DNA from: Novipirellula caenicola
GTDB lineage: Bacteria > Planctomycetota > Planctomycetia > Pirellulales > Pirellulaceae
NCBI RefSeq assembly: GCF_039545035.1
Contig: NZ_BAABRO010000021.1
Location: 1 to 64,000, forward strand
DNA: 64,000 nucleotides
Direction of reading: 5' to 3'
Of the stretch, positions 54,535 to 64,000 are shown piece after piece. The number at the start of each line of letters is the position of its first letter. Positions within the stretch are counted from its first letter, which is position 1. A program made the position numbers and the translations under genes. The notes below the pieces were generated by a model, which saw nothing but the letters and a program-made list of their open reading frames with translations, was not told the DNA's origin and did not search any database.

Positions 54535-55845
54535 TTAGAATCGCCATTCGGCGCGGGCGGTCAGGCCGCTGAAGGTCATTGTTTCTCCGGCGTCGGTCAG
54601 GCGACCGTCGCGGACCGAATCGATGTAGCTGCGGGTCGTGACCGCTTCGTACCAAGCACTCATCAAGAAACCACTTGAGAGGACCAAGTGACGCTTGTGC
54701 CCCATCCAGCGAACGCCAAGTTCGGCGTCAAGCGTTGGCGTGGCATGGAAGTCTTCGTAGCGGTTCGAGATCACACCGCCACCGAATTGATTGCGTTGGT
54801 CATAGGTTGCATTCCATTCGCCAGCCATCAAGCTAGCCATCGTCTTGCCATACAGCATCAATCCGGTGTTGCAGCTGTAGGTTTCGAAGTCCAATCCGCC
54901 GCTGATACCAAAGCCATCGAAATCGATGTCGGTGGAGACGTTGGTAAGACCGGTCGCTACCGAGACGGTTTGGTCGGCACTGAGTTGTTGTTCGATGTTG
55001 CCATAGCGAACACCCGCCAACCAATTCACGGCGATCGAGTTGGTTTGTTTCCAGAGATGACGGTAGTTCAAATCAAGCGTTTGAAAGTTCATGTCCTGCG
55101 AAGCAAAGGCTTCAAGACTGCTGCTGCCCGATGTTGCAACGCTCGGGTGAGTCACGTTGGATGCGAGTACATAGTTTTGTTGGGCTTCGATTGCACTTTG
55201 TGAACTGCCGTCCCAACGTGCATACGACAATTGGATGCTGCTGCACTGTGACAACCCAATGCTGCCTCCGACGCGAAACCCCGCTTCGGCATCCAGACCA
55301 ACGATCCCAAGTGGGCCGGTCGGCGAAGCGACGGAGGGATCGGGATCGGTTTGCTCGGTCGCATAAATCAAATCGGTGCTGCCCGGTCGCAGCCAAAGGA
55401 ACTCGCCAAACAAGCTGGTGCGATGTGCCCACCACGGTGCGACATTGCAATCGCTTTTTTGTTTCATCTTGTGAAGTTTCTCAAGAATTCCCCCACCGTG
55501 GTCCTTTTCGCATCCGCAGTGACCCGATGGCGCGTCGCAGGAATCACAGTGCCCGGATTGTCGTGGCATCATGTGCGGCGAATGGCTCGATTCGTTGTAA
55601 ATCGGCGGCTCAAAATCAGCTCCTTCATACGCAGGGCCGTTGTACACGGGAGCCTCGTATTCGGGTGGCAGGTAATCGGGATCACCTGCATATTGTCCCT
55701 GCCATTGGCTCTCAGCCCCCCGCTCAAGCTGATTGGCAAAGCTGGGACTGACCCCATCAAGAGCGTTCGCAGCAGTGAGAGGAAGTGCAGCGACCAAAGT
55801 TGTCAACGCACGTACGGCTTGAGTGCCAATCCAGTTTCGTTTCAT
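54535..55845 (-). CDS. Lpg1974/BBP7-type outer-membrane beta-barrel protein
   Basis: The 436-aa protein has a signal peptide (MKRNWIGTQAVRALTTLVAA, cleavage near ANA-LDG). A Pro/Tyr/Glu-rich N-terminal linker follows (LPPEYEAPVYNGP, AYEGADFEPPIYN), then a Cys/His-rich patch (GHCDSCDAPSGHCGCEKDH). From about residue 140 alternating beta-strands form a barrel (SLFGEFLWLRPGSTDLIYA, LDLNYRHLWKQ, NWLAGVRYGNIEQQL). It ends EWRF, with the terminal Phe typical of BAM substrates. The family is annotated as pore-forming outer-membrane protein in planctomycetes. The Cys/His patch could bind metal or form disulfides (inference). A strong terminator follows, so the gene is probably monocistronic. A possible ribosome-binding site caggaac lies about 7 bases before the ATG. 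Confidence 0.87.
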   Translation of the reverse strand: MKRNWIGTQAVRALTTLVAALPLTAANALDGVSPSFANQLERGAESQWQGQYAGDPDYLPPEYEAPVYNGPAYEGADFEPPIYNESSHSPHMMPRQSGHCDSCDAPSGHCGCEKDHGGGILEKLHKMKQKSDCNVAPWWAHRTSLFGEFLWLRPGSTDLIYATEQTDPDPSVASPTGPLGIVGLDAEAGFRVGGSIGLSQCSSIQLSYARWDGSSQSAIEAQQNYVLASNVTHPSVATSGSSSLEAFASQDMNFQTLDLNYRHLWKQTNSIAVNWLAGVRYGNIEQQLSADQTVSVATGLTNVSTDIDFDGFGISGGLDFETYSCNTGLMLYGKTMASLMAGEWNATYDQRNQFGGGVISNRYEDFHATPTLDAELGVRWMGHKRHLVLSSGFLMSAWYEAVTTRSYIDSVRDGRLTDAGETMTFSGLTARAEWRF

Positions 55846-56107
55846 TTCGCTAGTTCCTGTGTTTCATAATCCAGCCGGATGAGTTTCCGGTGAGGGGGGG
55901 AGAAACAGCATTTGCCGCCAAGCGGGTTAACACTCCCCTCGCTGGTAGAGGTATCGGAGCTAGTACCACCCGACTTGTGGGAATAATCGACATAGCCGGA
56001 CCTACAGCCCAGCTTTCCTACATTAACAGTGGCGTCGTTGCAGCTGCTTAAGCCAGATATCTAACGGAACGCTGTGTTTTACGGTCTTCAACGCCGCTTG
56101 ATCGGAC
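55846..56107. other. Spacer between the heme protein and the barrel gene
   Basis: No gene is supported. A small hairpin (ccgga/tccgg arms, 55874-55889) lies in the presumed leader of the outer-membrane protein gene. The region should hold that gene's promoter; nothing with clear consensus is visible. Confidence 0.45.
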
Positions 56108-59100
56108 CTATTTCGCAGAGCGAAGCAATGCCATCAAATCTGACAGCTCTTGATTCGTAAGCTGGTCGGCCAGCCCCGCTGGCATGATCGAGACGTCACT
56201 CGGTTCGCTCAGTTCGACGTCGCGATGTTCGAGTTTGACGGTTCGGTCGGCGGTAAGTTGAAGCTCAAAACCCTCGCCCGTCTCGGCTCGCACCAAACCG
56301 TTGTAGACTTGACCATCGACCGTCAACACCCGAGTCCCCTGGTAGCTCTGCTCTTGTCGTGCGCTGGGAAACAGCACCGCTTCCATCAATGCGGCAGGCG
56401 TGCGACTCGATCCGATCCGTGTCAATTCGGGCCCGATCGTCGCGCCGACATAGCCGATGCGATGACAACCACTGCAGGCCGCTTTGCTGCTGCGAAACAC
56501 TTGCAGCCCTCGCACGGGATCGCCGGGTTTCAGTTGCGATAGACGTGCTTCAATTTGAGTTTGGATTTCTGCAGTGGGATGCTGCAATTTCGCCTCGGTT
56601 TCGATCGCCAACGCTCTTAGCTCTTTGGATGATTGACGATACAGGTTCGTTAGAAATCCTGCGGGTAACGTGCGTGAGACGCGAAGCGACGCTAGCTGTG
56701 TTAACATCGCCGACTCGGCGGACACGATGCCAGACCGGTGCACCGCTTCGATCGCGGTCGTCAATCTTTGAGCAGGAACGTCCGGAAGCGAATCGACCAG
56801 TGCAGTTGGATCGGAAAGCTTTACTCGCTGTAGCACCCTGGATGCAATTGGCGAAATCGTTTCATTGTCACTCAGAAATGCCGTGACCACCTCGTGTCCC
56901 AACACGGGGTTGTCTAAGACGCTGTTGACCGGTAGCGATGCAAGCAGGTCGAAGCGATGCCGAGGCATTGGGGATGCAACTGCAATTGTTCGCAAAACAT
57001 TCGCAAGTGCATCGGCATCCTCCGCATCAATCTTGGTCTGTCGCAGGCTATCGGCCAGAGTGAGCTGCACGTCCGGAGAGGCCTCGGCGAGCCAAGCCGC
57101 CAGCGGGGCGACCCACGCGTGCGGCATGTCAGCCGAGGTAAATTCGTGCAAGTGGGAGGCGAGAAAGGTTTGCTGTGCGACGGTGGATGCCGCTGCGTCA
57201 CGGATCCAATGGGTGATTTGATCTTGAACGACCTGCTGATGTTTCCATCCTGCGACCACGCGGGCGAGCAGCTCCGGTGTAAGCGCCTCTCTGCCGATGT
57301 TCGCGAACGATTGCTCGAGCCACTCGGTTGCCTGCGGTGCCCACCGAGGATGTTTGGCCATGATTTCCGCAGCGGTTTGCCGAAGACCAGGGGCATTGCT
57401 GCAAAATGCAGTGGACCAAACCGACAGCGGAATGTCGTCGCAGCGATCAACGCGATCCAGTACCATCAACACAGCGCGACGCTGAGCGTCGGATTGTGCA
57501 ATGGTTAGCAGGTCGACGTCGTTACTGCGAGCGATTTCGATGATCGCGAAAATCAACGAATGTTCGAGATGGCGATCGTCTTTGACAGAATCAATTCCGC
57601 CAAGCAACGCGTTGACACTTTTGGGCAACCCCAGGCGACCGATCGCTTCGGCAGCGGTGCGTCGCACTTGATGATCAGCGTGATCGAGCAGCATTTGCAA
57701 ATCGTCGATCGATTCCGGGTCGCGATGGATCGAAACCGCGTGCGTCGCGGCCTGCAGCAGGGACGGATGGTTTTGTCGCAGCTGTTTTCGAACGATGGCT
57801 TTTGATTTCGCAGTACCAAGCTGACTGAGCGCCCACAACGCTGCGATCCGATCGTCGAGCGAACGGTCCGCGTTGTTAAGGATCGAATCAAGTGCTGGGA
57901 TCACGGCGTCTCCGGCGTCGGCGATTTGCAGCAACGCATCGCGGCGAACCCAAGGCCGCTTGTCAAACAATCCATTCACGTGATCGGCGTAGGACCGACC
58001 ACGCGGCGATTCCGCGAAACGGGATGGAACGTTGACGGACTTCGTTGCAGCGTTAGCGATCCGATAGATGCCACCGGCGGCGGTGGTCTGATCAATCCGC
58101 GACGTGGGGCAACAAAGGTCATACCAACCCCCGGTATCAATCACAATCAAGCTGCCATCGGCGTCCTCGAGAACATCGGTCGGGTGGAAATCGACTCGAT
58201 CGGCTACGACCAAATCATGATCGACGCTTCGAAAAGTTCCGCCATGGGGAATCAATTGGTGCGCCGTCACCTTTTGTAGATTAAAAAGGGCAGCGACAAG
58301 GAAGCGAGTGCCGAGGGGATCAGCGTTCGGAATCAAATCGTTTGCGTGTAGGCAAGCGAGGCCACTTGGCGCGGCAGGCCCAAGTTGCGTCATGATGGGC
58401 ATCAGCGGTCCGGTACGCGGATGCCCCTCGAGCACGGAGTGTTCCTTGCCATAAACGCCTCCGTACACCGCGTGGGCGATTCCATCACGAAGTCCGTCGT
58501 GTGGATGCTGCAAGAATGTGCTGGTGAAAAACGCTTCGCCTTCCGGTGTAAACGCTACTTCGACCGGGTTGTCCATGCCGCCGGTGATCACTTGTTCGAT
58601 GTCACCTCCGGCGAGTTTACGGCGGTAGATATGGGCGGCCGATGATTCGATGGTGCGGCCATCAAGCAGTGAATGGGTTTGTTTCGCAAACGCTCCTTTG
58701 CACCAGTAGATCCAGCCATCGGGGCCGAGGTAGGGACCATGCAGATCGTTGGCACATCCGGTAATCGTTTGTCCGTCGAACCAAACCTCGCGTTTTTCAC
58801 AGACACCATCCTGGTCCGCGTCGGTCAGCTTCCAAATCACGGGCGGCGCGGCGACCAAGATATCGTTGCCGACACACAGCACGCCTTCAGGGAATTCAAG
58901 ATCCTCTGCGGCGACGATGCGTTGGTCGAACGTGCCGTCATGATCAATGTCCACCAGACGGATGATCTTGTGCAGCTTCTTTTCGTTGTGCTCGATGATT
59001 GGCTTGCTGACTCCGCCCGATTCAGCCACGACCAATCGGCCTTGGTTGTCCCAGTCGGCAACGATGGGCCATTTGACCAAGGATCTGTCTGCGACTTTTT

Positions 59101-59248
59101 CGATGCTAAGCCCATCCGCCAACGTGAATTGAATGCCGTCGATGACGGTCACGTTCTCGGAGGGTTGCTGCGCAATCAACGTCGTGGCGATGCCGGATAG
59201 ACACGCGAACACGATCACAAACCGAGAGCAAGCTTTTGTGGTTAGCAT
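56108..59248 (-). CDS. PVC-type heme-binding CxxCH protein with dehydrogenase-like propeller and HEAT-like repeats
   Basis: The 1046-aa protein has a signal peptide (MLTTKACSRFVIVFACLSGI, cleavage near IAQ-QPSEN). The N-terminal ~400 residues match the Pirellula/Verrucomicrobium membrane-bound dehydrogenase domain (FTLADGLSIEKVADRSLVKW, DIDHDGTFDQRIVAAEDLEF, CANDLHGPYLGPDGWIYWCK, DLVVADRVDFHPTDVLEDAD). Residues about 440-880 are HEAT-like helical repeats (VRRDALLQIADAGDAVIPAL, VRRTAAEAIGRLGLPKSVNA). The C-terminal ~130 residues are the planctomycete putative heme-binding domain with the single CSGCH motif (Cys near 924) and the usual YQGTRVLTVDGQVYNGLV segment. It is a periplasmic redox protein, probably a sugar or alcohol dehydrogenase-like enzyme; the substrate is unknown. 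Confidence 0.92.
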   Translation of the reverse strand: MLTTKACSRFVIVFACLSGIATTLIAQQPSENVTVIDGIQFTLADGLSIEKVADRSLVKWPIVADWDNQGRLVVAESGGVSKPIIEHNEKKLHKIIRLVDIDHDGTFDQRIVAAEDLEFPEGVLCVGNDILVAAPPVIWKLTDADQDGVCEKREVWFDGQTITGCANDLHGPYLGPDGWIYWCKGAFAKQTHSLLDGRTIESSAAHIYRRKLAGGDIEQVITGGMDNPVEVAFTPEGEAFFTSTFLQHPHDGLRDGIAHAVYGGVYGKEHSVLEGHPRTGPLMPIMTQLGPAAPSGLACLHANDLIPNADPLGTRFLVAALFNLQKVTAHQLIPHGGTFRSVDHDLVVADRVDFHPTDVLEDADGSLIVIDTGGWYDLCCPTSRIDQTTAAGGIYRIANAATKSVNVPSRFAESPRGRSYADHVNGLFDKRPWVRRDALLQIADAGDAVIPALDSILNNADRSLDDRIAALWALSQLGTAKSKAIVRKQLRQNHPSLLQAATHAVSIHRDPESIDDLQMLLDHADHQVRRTAAEAIGRLGLPKSVNALLGGIDSVKDDRHLEHSLIFAIIEIARSNDVDLLTIAQSDAQRRAVLMVLDRVDRCDDIPLSVWSTAFCSNAPGLRQTAAEIMAKHPRWAPQATEWLEQSFANIGREALTPELLARVVAGWKHQQVVQDQITHWIRDAAASTVAQQTFLASHLHEFTSADMPHAWVAPLAAWLAEASPDVQLTLADSLRQTKIDAEDADALANVLRTIAVASPMPRHRFDLLASLPVNSVLDNPVLGHEVVTAFLSDNETISPIASRVLQRVKLSDPTALVDSLPDVPAQRLTTAIEAVHRSGIVSAESAMLTQLASLRVSRTLPAGFLTNLYRQSSKELRALAIETEAKLQHPTAEIQTQIEARLSQLKPGDPVRGLQVFRSSKAACSGCHRIGYVGATIGPELTRIGSSRTPAALMEAVLFPSARQEQSYQGTRVLTVDGQVYNGLVRAETGEGFELQLTADRTVKLEHRDVELSEPSDVSIMPAGLADQLTNQELSDLMALLRSAK

Positions 59249-59404
59249 GATGTTGCAGTTGGGATGGCACAGCGGCGGGATGTTTGGCGGGTGGCCTTAG
59301 GCGGTTGGGCTTGTAGCCCCCAGGCGGCCAAGGTCATCGAGGCGATGACTCGCTTTAGCTTAACAACCCATGCAACGGTTGTGTTGTCCTAACCGCGACG
59401 TTGC

Positions 59405-60490
59405 TTAACGCATGTGCAGCAGGGTGCGAACCGCCGGAACCCTGTCGGCGGCACGTCGAGCAAGTGTTCGGACCGGATCGGCCCAATGTGAACGCAGGAA
59501 TCGATAACGCGATCGTTGAAGTGTCTGGTTCAACGCATAGCGTGTGTGATTCAGGTCAACGCAGCCTTCGCCAACCTTCGTCTCGGTGGTCGCCAATCGA
59601 CCTTTGTAACTTTCAAGCCCTTTCCCAAAGTCCACTCGCTGCACGTCTCCATAGGCTCCCGCTTCGGCCGCCATCAACATACTGACCAAGCCGGGGGAGT
59701 AACGTGAGCAATCAAAATCGTAGGTGTTGATCAAGAAGTGTGAAACGTGGCGAGATCGCAAGCAGTAATGCAAGGCGACGGGTTCGCCGCCGGCCTTTAG
59801 ATAGACGATTTCACCACGAAAGCGATCGTCCGTCTCCTGCATCCAATGCTTCAAAAGTTCACGGACCCACGGTTCACGAAACGGATGTTTGCGATGTTGC
59901 GATTCATATTGATCGCTCTTCCACTGCAACGTTCGCTGCAACAGGTCGCTTTCGCCTTGGTCGCTGCCAGTGGTGAGCGTCCCCAACGCCTTTTTCATGC
60001 GGTTCTGTCCCGTTCGAACCGTCTTTTTCAAATGGGCACTGCGATCGTAGACCTCGTCAATAAAAGCTTGACGGCCCTTCGAAAAATCCATCTGCGGCGA
60101 TGCCCAAACCGTCCAGCACTGCGAGGCAAGCGGTTGCGAAACGGGAAACAGATGATTGAACGTCCAACGCACCAAACCGGCTGCCCGTAGCATTGCCGAT
60201 GGATCGATCGAAGTGCCCGGCCGACAAACGACTCCCTGATAATCCGCTAGCGTCCGGCCGACGGGGCCAGCCACGTTGCCATTCATTCGTTCAAAGGCAA
60301 AGACCGCATTCAAACGCGAGCCATCGACAAGAAAGGCAACCTCGATATTAGGCAGCACCCGCGCGACGCACTGGACATAAGTTGGCGTGAAGTAGGGGCT
60401 TTCGAATTCGGGAGAATCATCCAATAAGTCCCACCACTGCGACCAGCGTTCGGCACCAATTTGATCGACCGACTGAACCTGCCATTGCAT
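59405..60490 (-). CDS. BioF2-like acetyltransferase domain protein (GNAT fold, CelD/FemAB-like)
   Basis: A frame with a TTG start reaches 60592, but the ATG at 60490 (MQWQVQSVDQIGAERW) gives the normal 361-aa protein of this family. Typical features are WWDLLDDSPEFESPYFTPTY near the N-terminus, a central KKTVRTGQNRMKKALG segment, RTLQWKSDQYESQ, and the acyl-CoA-fold half GEIVYLKAGGEPVALHYCLR ... YSPGLVSMLMAAEAG ... VDFGKGLESYKGRLA. It is probably cytoplasmic. Members are found in polysaccharide and cell-envelope biosynthesis loci, where they transfer acyl or aminoacyl groups; no such locus is obvious here. The substrate is unknown. Confidence 0.85.
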   Translation of the reverse strand: MQWQVQSVDQIGAERWSQWWDLLDDSPEFESPYFTPTYVQCVARVLPNIEVAFLVDGSRLNAVFAFERMNGNVAGPVGRTLADYQGVVCRPGTSIDPSAMLRAAGLVRWTFNHLFPVSQPLASQCWTVWASPQMDFSKGRQAFIDEVYDRSAHLKKTVRTGQNRMKKALGTLTTGSDQGESDLLQRTLQWKSDQYESQHRKHPFREPWVRELLKHWMQETDDRFRGEIVYLKAGGEPVALHYCLRSRHVSHFLINTYDFDCSRYSPGLVSMLMAAEAGAYGDVQRVDFGKGLESYKGRLATTETKVGEGCVDLNHTRYALNQTLQRSRYRFLRSHWADPVRTLARRAADRVPAVRTLLHMR

Positions 60491-60696
60491 CACAACGAAC
60501 ACCCAAGGAGGAGAACCACGCCTATGTTGCCGATGGCCGCATGTGGCTGCCAACGGATGGTGCATTGTGGGGGCACCCACGGTACATCGCAAGTGAAAAC
60601 TTGCAAAATAAAGGGACGCTTCGGAAAAGCGTAAGTCTCTTAATGTAACCGTGTTAGCGTGTTCACAGGTGTTAGGGTGTGCACCTTGGCGGGCAA

Positions 60697-60716
60697 GTGA
60701 GCCGCAAGCGGCTCAC
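60697..60716. repeat. Short perfect hairpin after the SDR gene
   Basis: gtgagccgc (60697-60705) and gcggctcac (60708-60716) are exact inverted repeats around two bases. It lies 26 bp past the SDR stop codon. Without a T-run it is a weak terminator candidate or a REP-like palindrome; the agccg/cggct arms resemble those near 20306. Confidence 0.6.
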
Positions 60717-60742
60717 CACCAAACGCCTTTGCTGCAAACGAA

Positions 60743-61495
60743 TCAAGCAGGGCTTTCTTCTTGCATATTTGCTTCGACGACCGACTGGGCAAAACTTTGG
60801 TAGGCACCGCCGATCTGTTGTGCCATCGGATCGGGCCAGGCATGGAAACGATCTTCGGTCAACGCGTCGAAGATTGCGTTGGCGACGGACGAAGGCGGTG
60901 CGGCGCCTTCGGTGAACCCTGCATGATCCGCCATGTCCGTTGCGATCGGGCCAGGATGGACGCTGACCACCTGAGTCCCCTGTTCCGCTAGCGTGTCGCG
61001 AAGCGCTTGGGTGATCGAGTAACTCGCGGCCTTGGATGCCGAATAGGTTGCGACGTTGGCGAACGTCTTGACCGAGACGACGCTGTTTAGTTGGACCAAT
61101 GCCCCGCCGCCATTAGCGGCCAGCACCGGTGCAAACGCCTTCGCAGTGCGAATCAGTCCGTAAACGTTGACGTTCATTTCGAATTGGATTGAATCGAGGC
61201 TATCGTCATCGATCGGCCCGGATGTCTTTAGAACGCCTGCATTGTTAACGACCAGATCGACGTCGCTGGCGGTTTTCGCAGCTGCCTGGATCGTGCTTGG
61301 ATCTTCCAAGTCGAATTGGACGGGGACGACGCGGTCACCAAATTCGCTAACCAGCGATTCGGCTGATTCTAATTTTCGCACCGCTGCGTAGACTTTTTTA
61401 GCTCCGCGACGCAATGCTTCCTCGACGATCGCTCGGCCGATTCCGCGATTAGCACCCGTCACCAACGCGGTCTTGTTTTTAACATCAAATGACAT
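60743..61495 (-). CDS. Short-chain dehydrogenase/reductase (SDR)
   Basis: The 250-aa protein is a classical SDR. It has the cofactor motif TGANRGIG (13-20), NNAG (84-87), the catalytic Ser138 in QLNSVVS, and Tyr151/Lys155 in ATYSASK. The tail [15 protein letters not shown] is also typical. Arg39-Arg40-like residues after beta2 (YAAVRKLES) suggest NADPH preference (inference). No signal peptide is present, so it is cytoplasmic. It is co-directional with the acetyltransferase gene but about 250 bp away. The substrate cannot be assigned. Confidence 0.92.
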   Translation of the reverse strand: MSFDVKNKTALVTGANRGIGRAIVEEALRRGAKKVYAAVRKLESAESLVSEFGDRVVPVQFDLEDPSTIQAAAKTASDVDLVVNNAGVLKTSGPIDDDSLDSIQFEMNVNVYGLIRTAKAFAPVLAANGGGALVQLNSVVSVKTFANVATYSASKAASYSITQALRDTLAEQGTQVVSVHPGPIATDMADHAGFTEGAAPPSSVANAIFDALTEDRFHAWPDPMAQQIGGAYQSFAQSVVEANMQEESPA

Positions 61496-61648
61496 TTGGC
61501 TTATTCTCCAATTTGAATTTTTGATTTCGTAATTCGTTCACCGCTACACCGTGAACGCTCTGTAGGGACTACTCGCTACACAGGCCGACTCTTACTTGGT
61601 TTCCAAAACCTTTCCACAAAGACTCTAACACTGGGTCAAGTCAATTGG

Positions 61649-64000
61649 TCAAGTCAACTGAGCGCCAAGCACATACGGGATCGACGGAGAAGCCGCGTCA
61701 CGCTCTGATTCGGCCGCGCCGGTGGTCTTGGCGACACCGGTCCGCTGGATAGCAAATGCCATGCTCAAAACGACGGGCACCAAAAACATGGTAAAGACGG
61801 TCGATACCACCAAGCCGCCGGTAATCACCGCCCCGAGGCCGCGATACAACTCGCTGCCAGGCCCGGTCAAAAACACAAGCGGCAACATTCCGCCGACACT
61901 GGTCAACGTGCTCATCAAAATCGGACGCACACGGCTGACCACCGACTCGACAATCGCATCATTGGGGTCGGTGCTGACGGCGTTGCCATCTTCGTCTTTC
62001 CCCGTTTTCAAAAAGTTCAAAGCTTGGTAGACGATCAGGATCGCATTGTTGACCACAACGCCTGCCAAGATCACGAACCCGAGGATCGTCAGCACGTCCA
62101 TGTTTTGAACCGGCAGATAACGATCGCTCAGCGTCCACTGGTGAACCAACGCCAGCCCGATGAAACCGCCGAGCGTTGCCAAAGGAACGCTGATCATGAT
62201 CACCAGCGGGTAGGACCAACTTTGAAACAGCACCACCATCAACAGGTAAACAATCGCAAACGCAAGAAAGATGGAACTAGAAATCGTTCCCACAAACGAT
62301 CCATCACCGATCAAGGCGGTTTTGATTTCGGCAAGCGAACCGGCGGATCCCGCGAAGCGAACATCGACGGTACCAGGAATTGCCTTAGATTCGCGAAGTG
62401 CGGCAACTTTCTCGTTCAATTGATCGATCACCGTAGCCAACGGCACGTTGTCCGGTGGAGTCAACTCGAGTGTGACGGCGCGTTGACGATCGACGTGACG
62501 AATTTGGTCTTGCACGCGAACCCGATCAACTTTGGCGATGTTCTGCAGATCGACCACCCCATCGCGGCGAGTGGCAACGGGAGCGTTGCGAAGACCTTCG
62601 ACGGGCGAATTGCCCAACGCTGCTTCGGTGATGATTTTTAGATCCTTCAGTTCACCGCCACGCTCAAAACGACGAGGGATCAATATGCCATCGCCCGAGG
62701 CCTGTGTTGCCAGCCCCACGTCCTGTCGCGTTAGACCGGCGTCCTGCAACCGTTCATCGTCTGGTTCCACACGAATCTCCGGTGTCGGCAGCAAGAAGTT
62801 CGATGGCGTCGGATTGGTGCTCTTGTTTCCGTAGTCTGCCACCAATTGCCCCATCAACGCGCCAGCCGAATCGACCACCTCCTCGAGCGAATCGCCGACG
62901 ACATCGATCTTGATCGCCGCCCCTGTGGTTCCTCCGGTGCGAAACAGAGGGAATTGAAACGTGAAGTATCGGGTGTCGGGCGCGGCGCCTGCGATCAACG
63001 CACTCTCGACTAATGGAATCGCGTCGACGGTGGTCGCGGCGTCCACGGGGATCGCTCCTTGAAAGATCCGGCCTTCACGAGCGACGAGGAAGTAGTGGTC
63101 CAGCAGCGGGCTGATCACCGTCTCGGATGATTCCGGACTGATCGGTAGCTCGACTCGATTATCAATCATCGGATTCTCGCTACCCCGACGGACCTCCTCC
63201 ATCGCAAACCGATCCCCCGCGGCTTCCCATGAGGCACGGACATGAGGCTCGATACGACTGCCGATTTCGAACAATTGGTCGATGCTGTAGCCGGGGGGCG
63301 GAACCAAAACGCTGAAGACGAGGTTGCGGTTTCCCTTTGGCAAATAGTCTAGCGGCGGTAACAACATCACGATCCCCACCACGGTCGCGGCGGCAAACAG
63401 ACTTGCCGTGACGATCCGGCGAACCCAACCTGACACCAACCAGCGAACGATCGCGCCAATCATTGCCGGCAAATTGGTCAGCCGCACAAACGCTTGCGAA
63501 ATTGCCGATAGCCAACGGGCAAGTCTCGAGCGTGGTTTCACTGGCTTAGCATCGTTCCATGCTGGAATCGATTCGTTCGATTGGGCTGCGAGCGGCTTCA
63601 GTAAAACGCCAGCCGCGGCGGGGATGACGGTTAGGGATACAATCAAGCTCAGCCCGACCGCGGCCATGATCGCTAGCGCGATATCGCGGAACAGTTGACC
63701 GGCTTGTTCTTGAATCAACAACACTGGCAAAAACACGACCAAAGTCGTCAACGTGGACGCCAACACCGCACCGGCGACCTCTTGGGTTCCCAAAAGTGCT
63801 GCTTGCTTTGGAGCATGGCCTTTTTGCAAATAGCGAAAGATATTTTCGATCACGACAATTGCGTTATCGACGACCATGCCGACCGCAAACGCCATCCCCG
63901 CCAATGAGATGATGTTCACGCTACGGCCGAGTGCCAACAAGATCACGACGGTGCCGATTGTCGAAAGCGGGATCGCGATTGCGATGATGCCCACCGAACG
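61649..64000 (-). CDS. RND efflux transporter, C-terminal part (continues beyond right edge)
   Basis: The frame is open to the window end; the visible ~783 residues lack the N-terminal ~300 of a full pump. TM4 shows VGMVVDNAIVVIENIF (Asp-Asn instead of the Asp-Asp in the 26662 pump). The second half shows NNAILIVYQALNFLKTG and VRPILMSTLTSVGGMLPLVF, with six C-terminal TM segments. The periplasmic loop carries LPKGNRNLVFSVLVPPPGYS. The single-Asp version of TM4 and the loop differ from the first pump, so the two are not recent duplicates. Its adaptor would lie to the right, outside the window. Substrate unknown. Confidence 0.9.
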   Translation of the reverse strand, partial: RSVGIIAIAIPLSTIGTVVILLALGRSVNIISLAGMAFAVGMVVDNAIVVIENIFRYLQKGHAPKQAALLGTQEVAGAVLASTLTTLVVFLPVLLIQEQAGQLFRDIALAIMAAVGLSLIVSLTVIPAAAGVLLKPLAAQSNESIPAWNDAKPVKPRSRLARWLSAISQAFVRLTNLPAMIGAIVRWLVSGWVRRIVTASLFAAATVVGIVMLLPPLDYLPKGNRNLVFSVLVPPPGYSIDQLFEIGSRIEPHVRASWEAAGDRFAMEEVRRGSENPMIDNRVELPISPESSETVISPLLDHYFLVAREGRIFQGAIPVDAATTVDAIPLVESALIAGAAPDTRYFTFQFPLFRTGGTTGAAIKIDVVGDSLEEVVDSAGALMGQLVADYGNKSTNPTPSNFLLPTPEIRVEPDDERLQDAGLTRQDVGLATQASGDGILIPRRFERGGELKDLKIITEAALGNSPVEGLRNAPVATRRDGVVDLQNIAKVDRVRVQDQIRHVDRQRAVTLELTPPDNVPLATVIDQLNEKVAALRESKAIPGTVDVRFAGSAGSLAEIKTALIGDGSFVGTISSSIFLAFAIVYLLMVVLFQSWSYPLVIMISVPLATLGGFIGLALVHQWTLSDRYLPVQNMDVLTILGFVILAGVVVNNAILIVYQALNFLKTGKDEDGNAVSTDPNDAIVESVVSRVRPILMSTLTSVGGMLPLVFLTGPGSELYRGLGAVITGGLVVSTVFTMFLVPVVLSMAFAIQRTGVAKTTGAAESERDAASPSIPYVLGAQLT

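Noticed and set aside
60491-60592. N-terminal extension of the acetyltransferase from a TTG
   Set aside because: The extra 34 residues are Pro/His/Arg-rich and unlike the family, whereas the ATG at 60490 matches the usual start.

Overview
The window looks like chromosomal DNA of a planctomycete of the Pirellulaceae (Rhodopirellula or a close relative). This is inferred from gene content, not from a marker gene. Several families that are characteristic of that group occur together: two giant proteins with an N-terminal LEPR-XLL motif and C-terminal dockerin repeats, a DUF1559 pilin-like protein with its small lipoprotein, a sulfatase, DUF1080 fusions, a TPR/FG-GAP/UnbV lipoprotein, a PVC-type CxxCH heme protein with HEAT-like repeats, an SHD1-domain protein and an Lpg1974/BBP7-type outer-membrane barrel. 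I see no rRNA, tRNA, CRISPR array, replication origin or prophage.

Layout. 1-4200 is a mobile and degenerate zone: a 14-bp tandem array, a REP-associated tyrosine transposase (RAYT) framed by near-perfect inverted repeats, palindromes, a piece of an Rhs/YD-repeat gene, and a 5'-truncated Rhs core carrying a C-terminal domain that looks like an ADP-ribosyltransferase, followed 2 bp later by a small candidate immunity gene. 4400-26500 is dominated by glycan-related secreted enzymes (type I sulfatase, sialidase-like/DUF1080 fusion, DUF1080/esterase fusion, SASA-type O-acetylesterase, two alpha/beta hydrolases). Mixed in are an SHD1 protein, a small membrane protein, an ankyrin protein and a 2458-aa LEPR-XLL surface protein containing a caspase-like domain. 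26600-31300 is an RND pump with its adaptor. 31800-32500 is 6-phosphogluconolactonase. 33100-39900 holds the DUF1559 gene, its small lipoprotein, and a pair of TPR-containing lipoproteins, one with FG-GAP/UnbV and one with seven CxxCH hemes. 40087-54051 is one 4654-aa secreted protein (metzincin motif, beta-helix, RTX, VWA, PPC, Ig-like, dockerin). 54535-64000 holds an outer-membrane barrel with a clear terminator, the PVC heme protein, a BioF2-like acetyltransferase, an SDR, and a second RND pump cut by the right edge.

How the genes may work together. The sulfatase, sialidase-like, DUF1080 and esterase proteins nearly all carry signal peptides, so they would act outside the cytoplasm. Together they suggest removal of sulfate, acyl and sugar groups from complex polysaccharides. 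The heme and UnbV proteins suggest an extracytoplasmic redox module. The two giant proteins are probably cell-surface or matrix components.

Intergenic DNA is rich in short dispersed palindromes of several families. One 12-mer found in the RAYT inverted repeats recurs 31 kb away. All functional calls come from reading translated motifs; no database search was possible.
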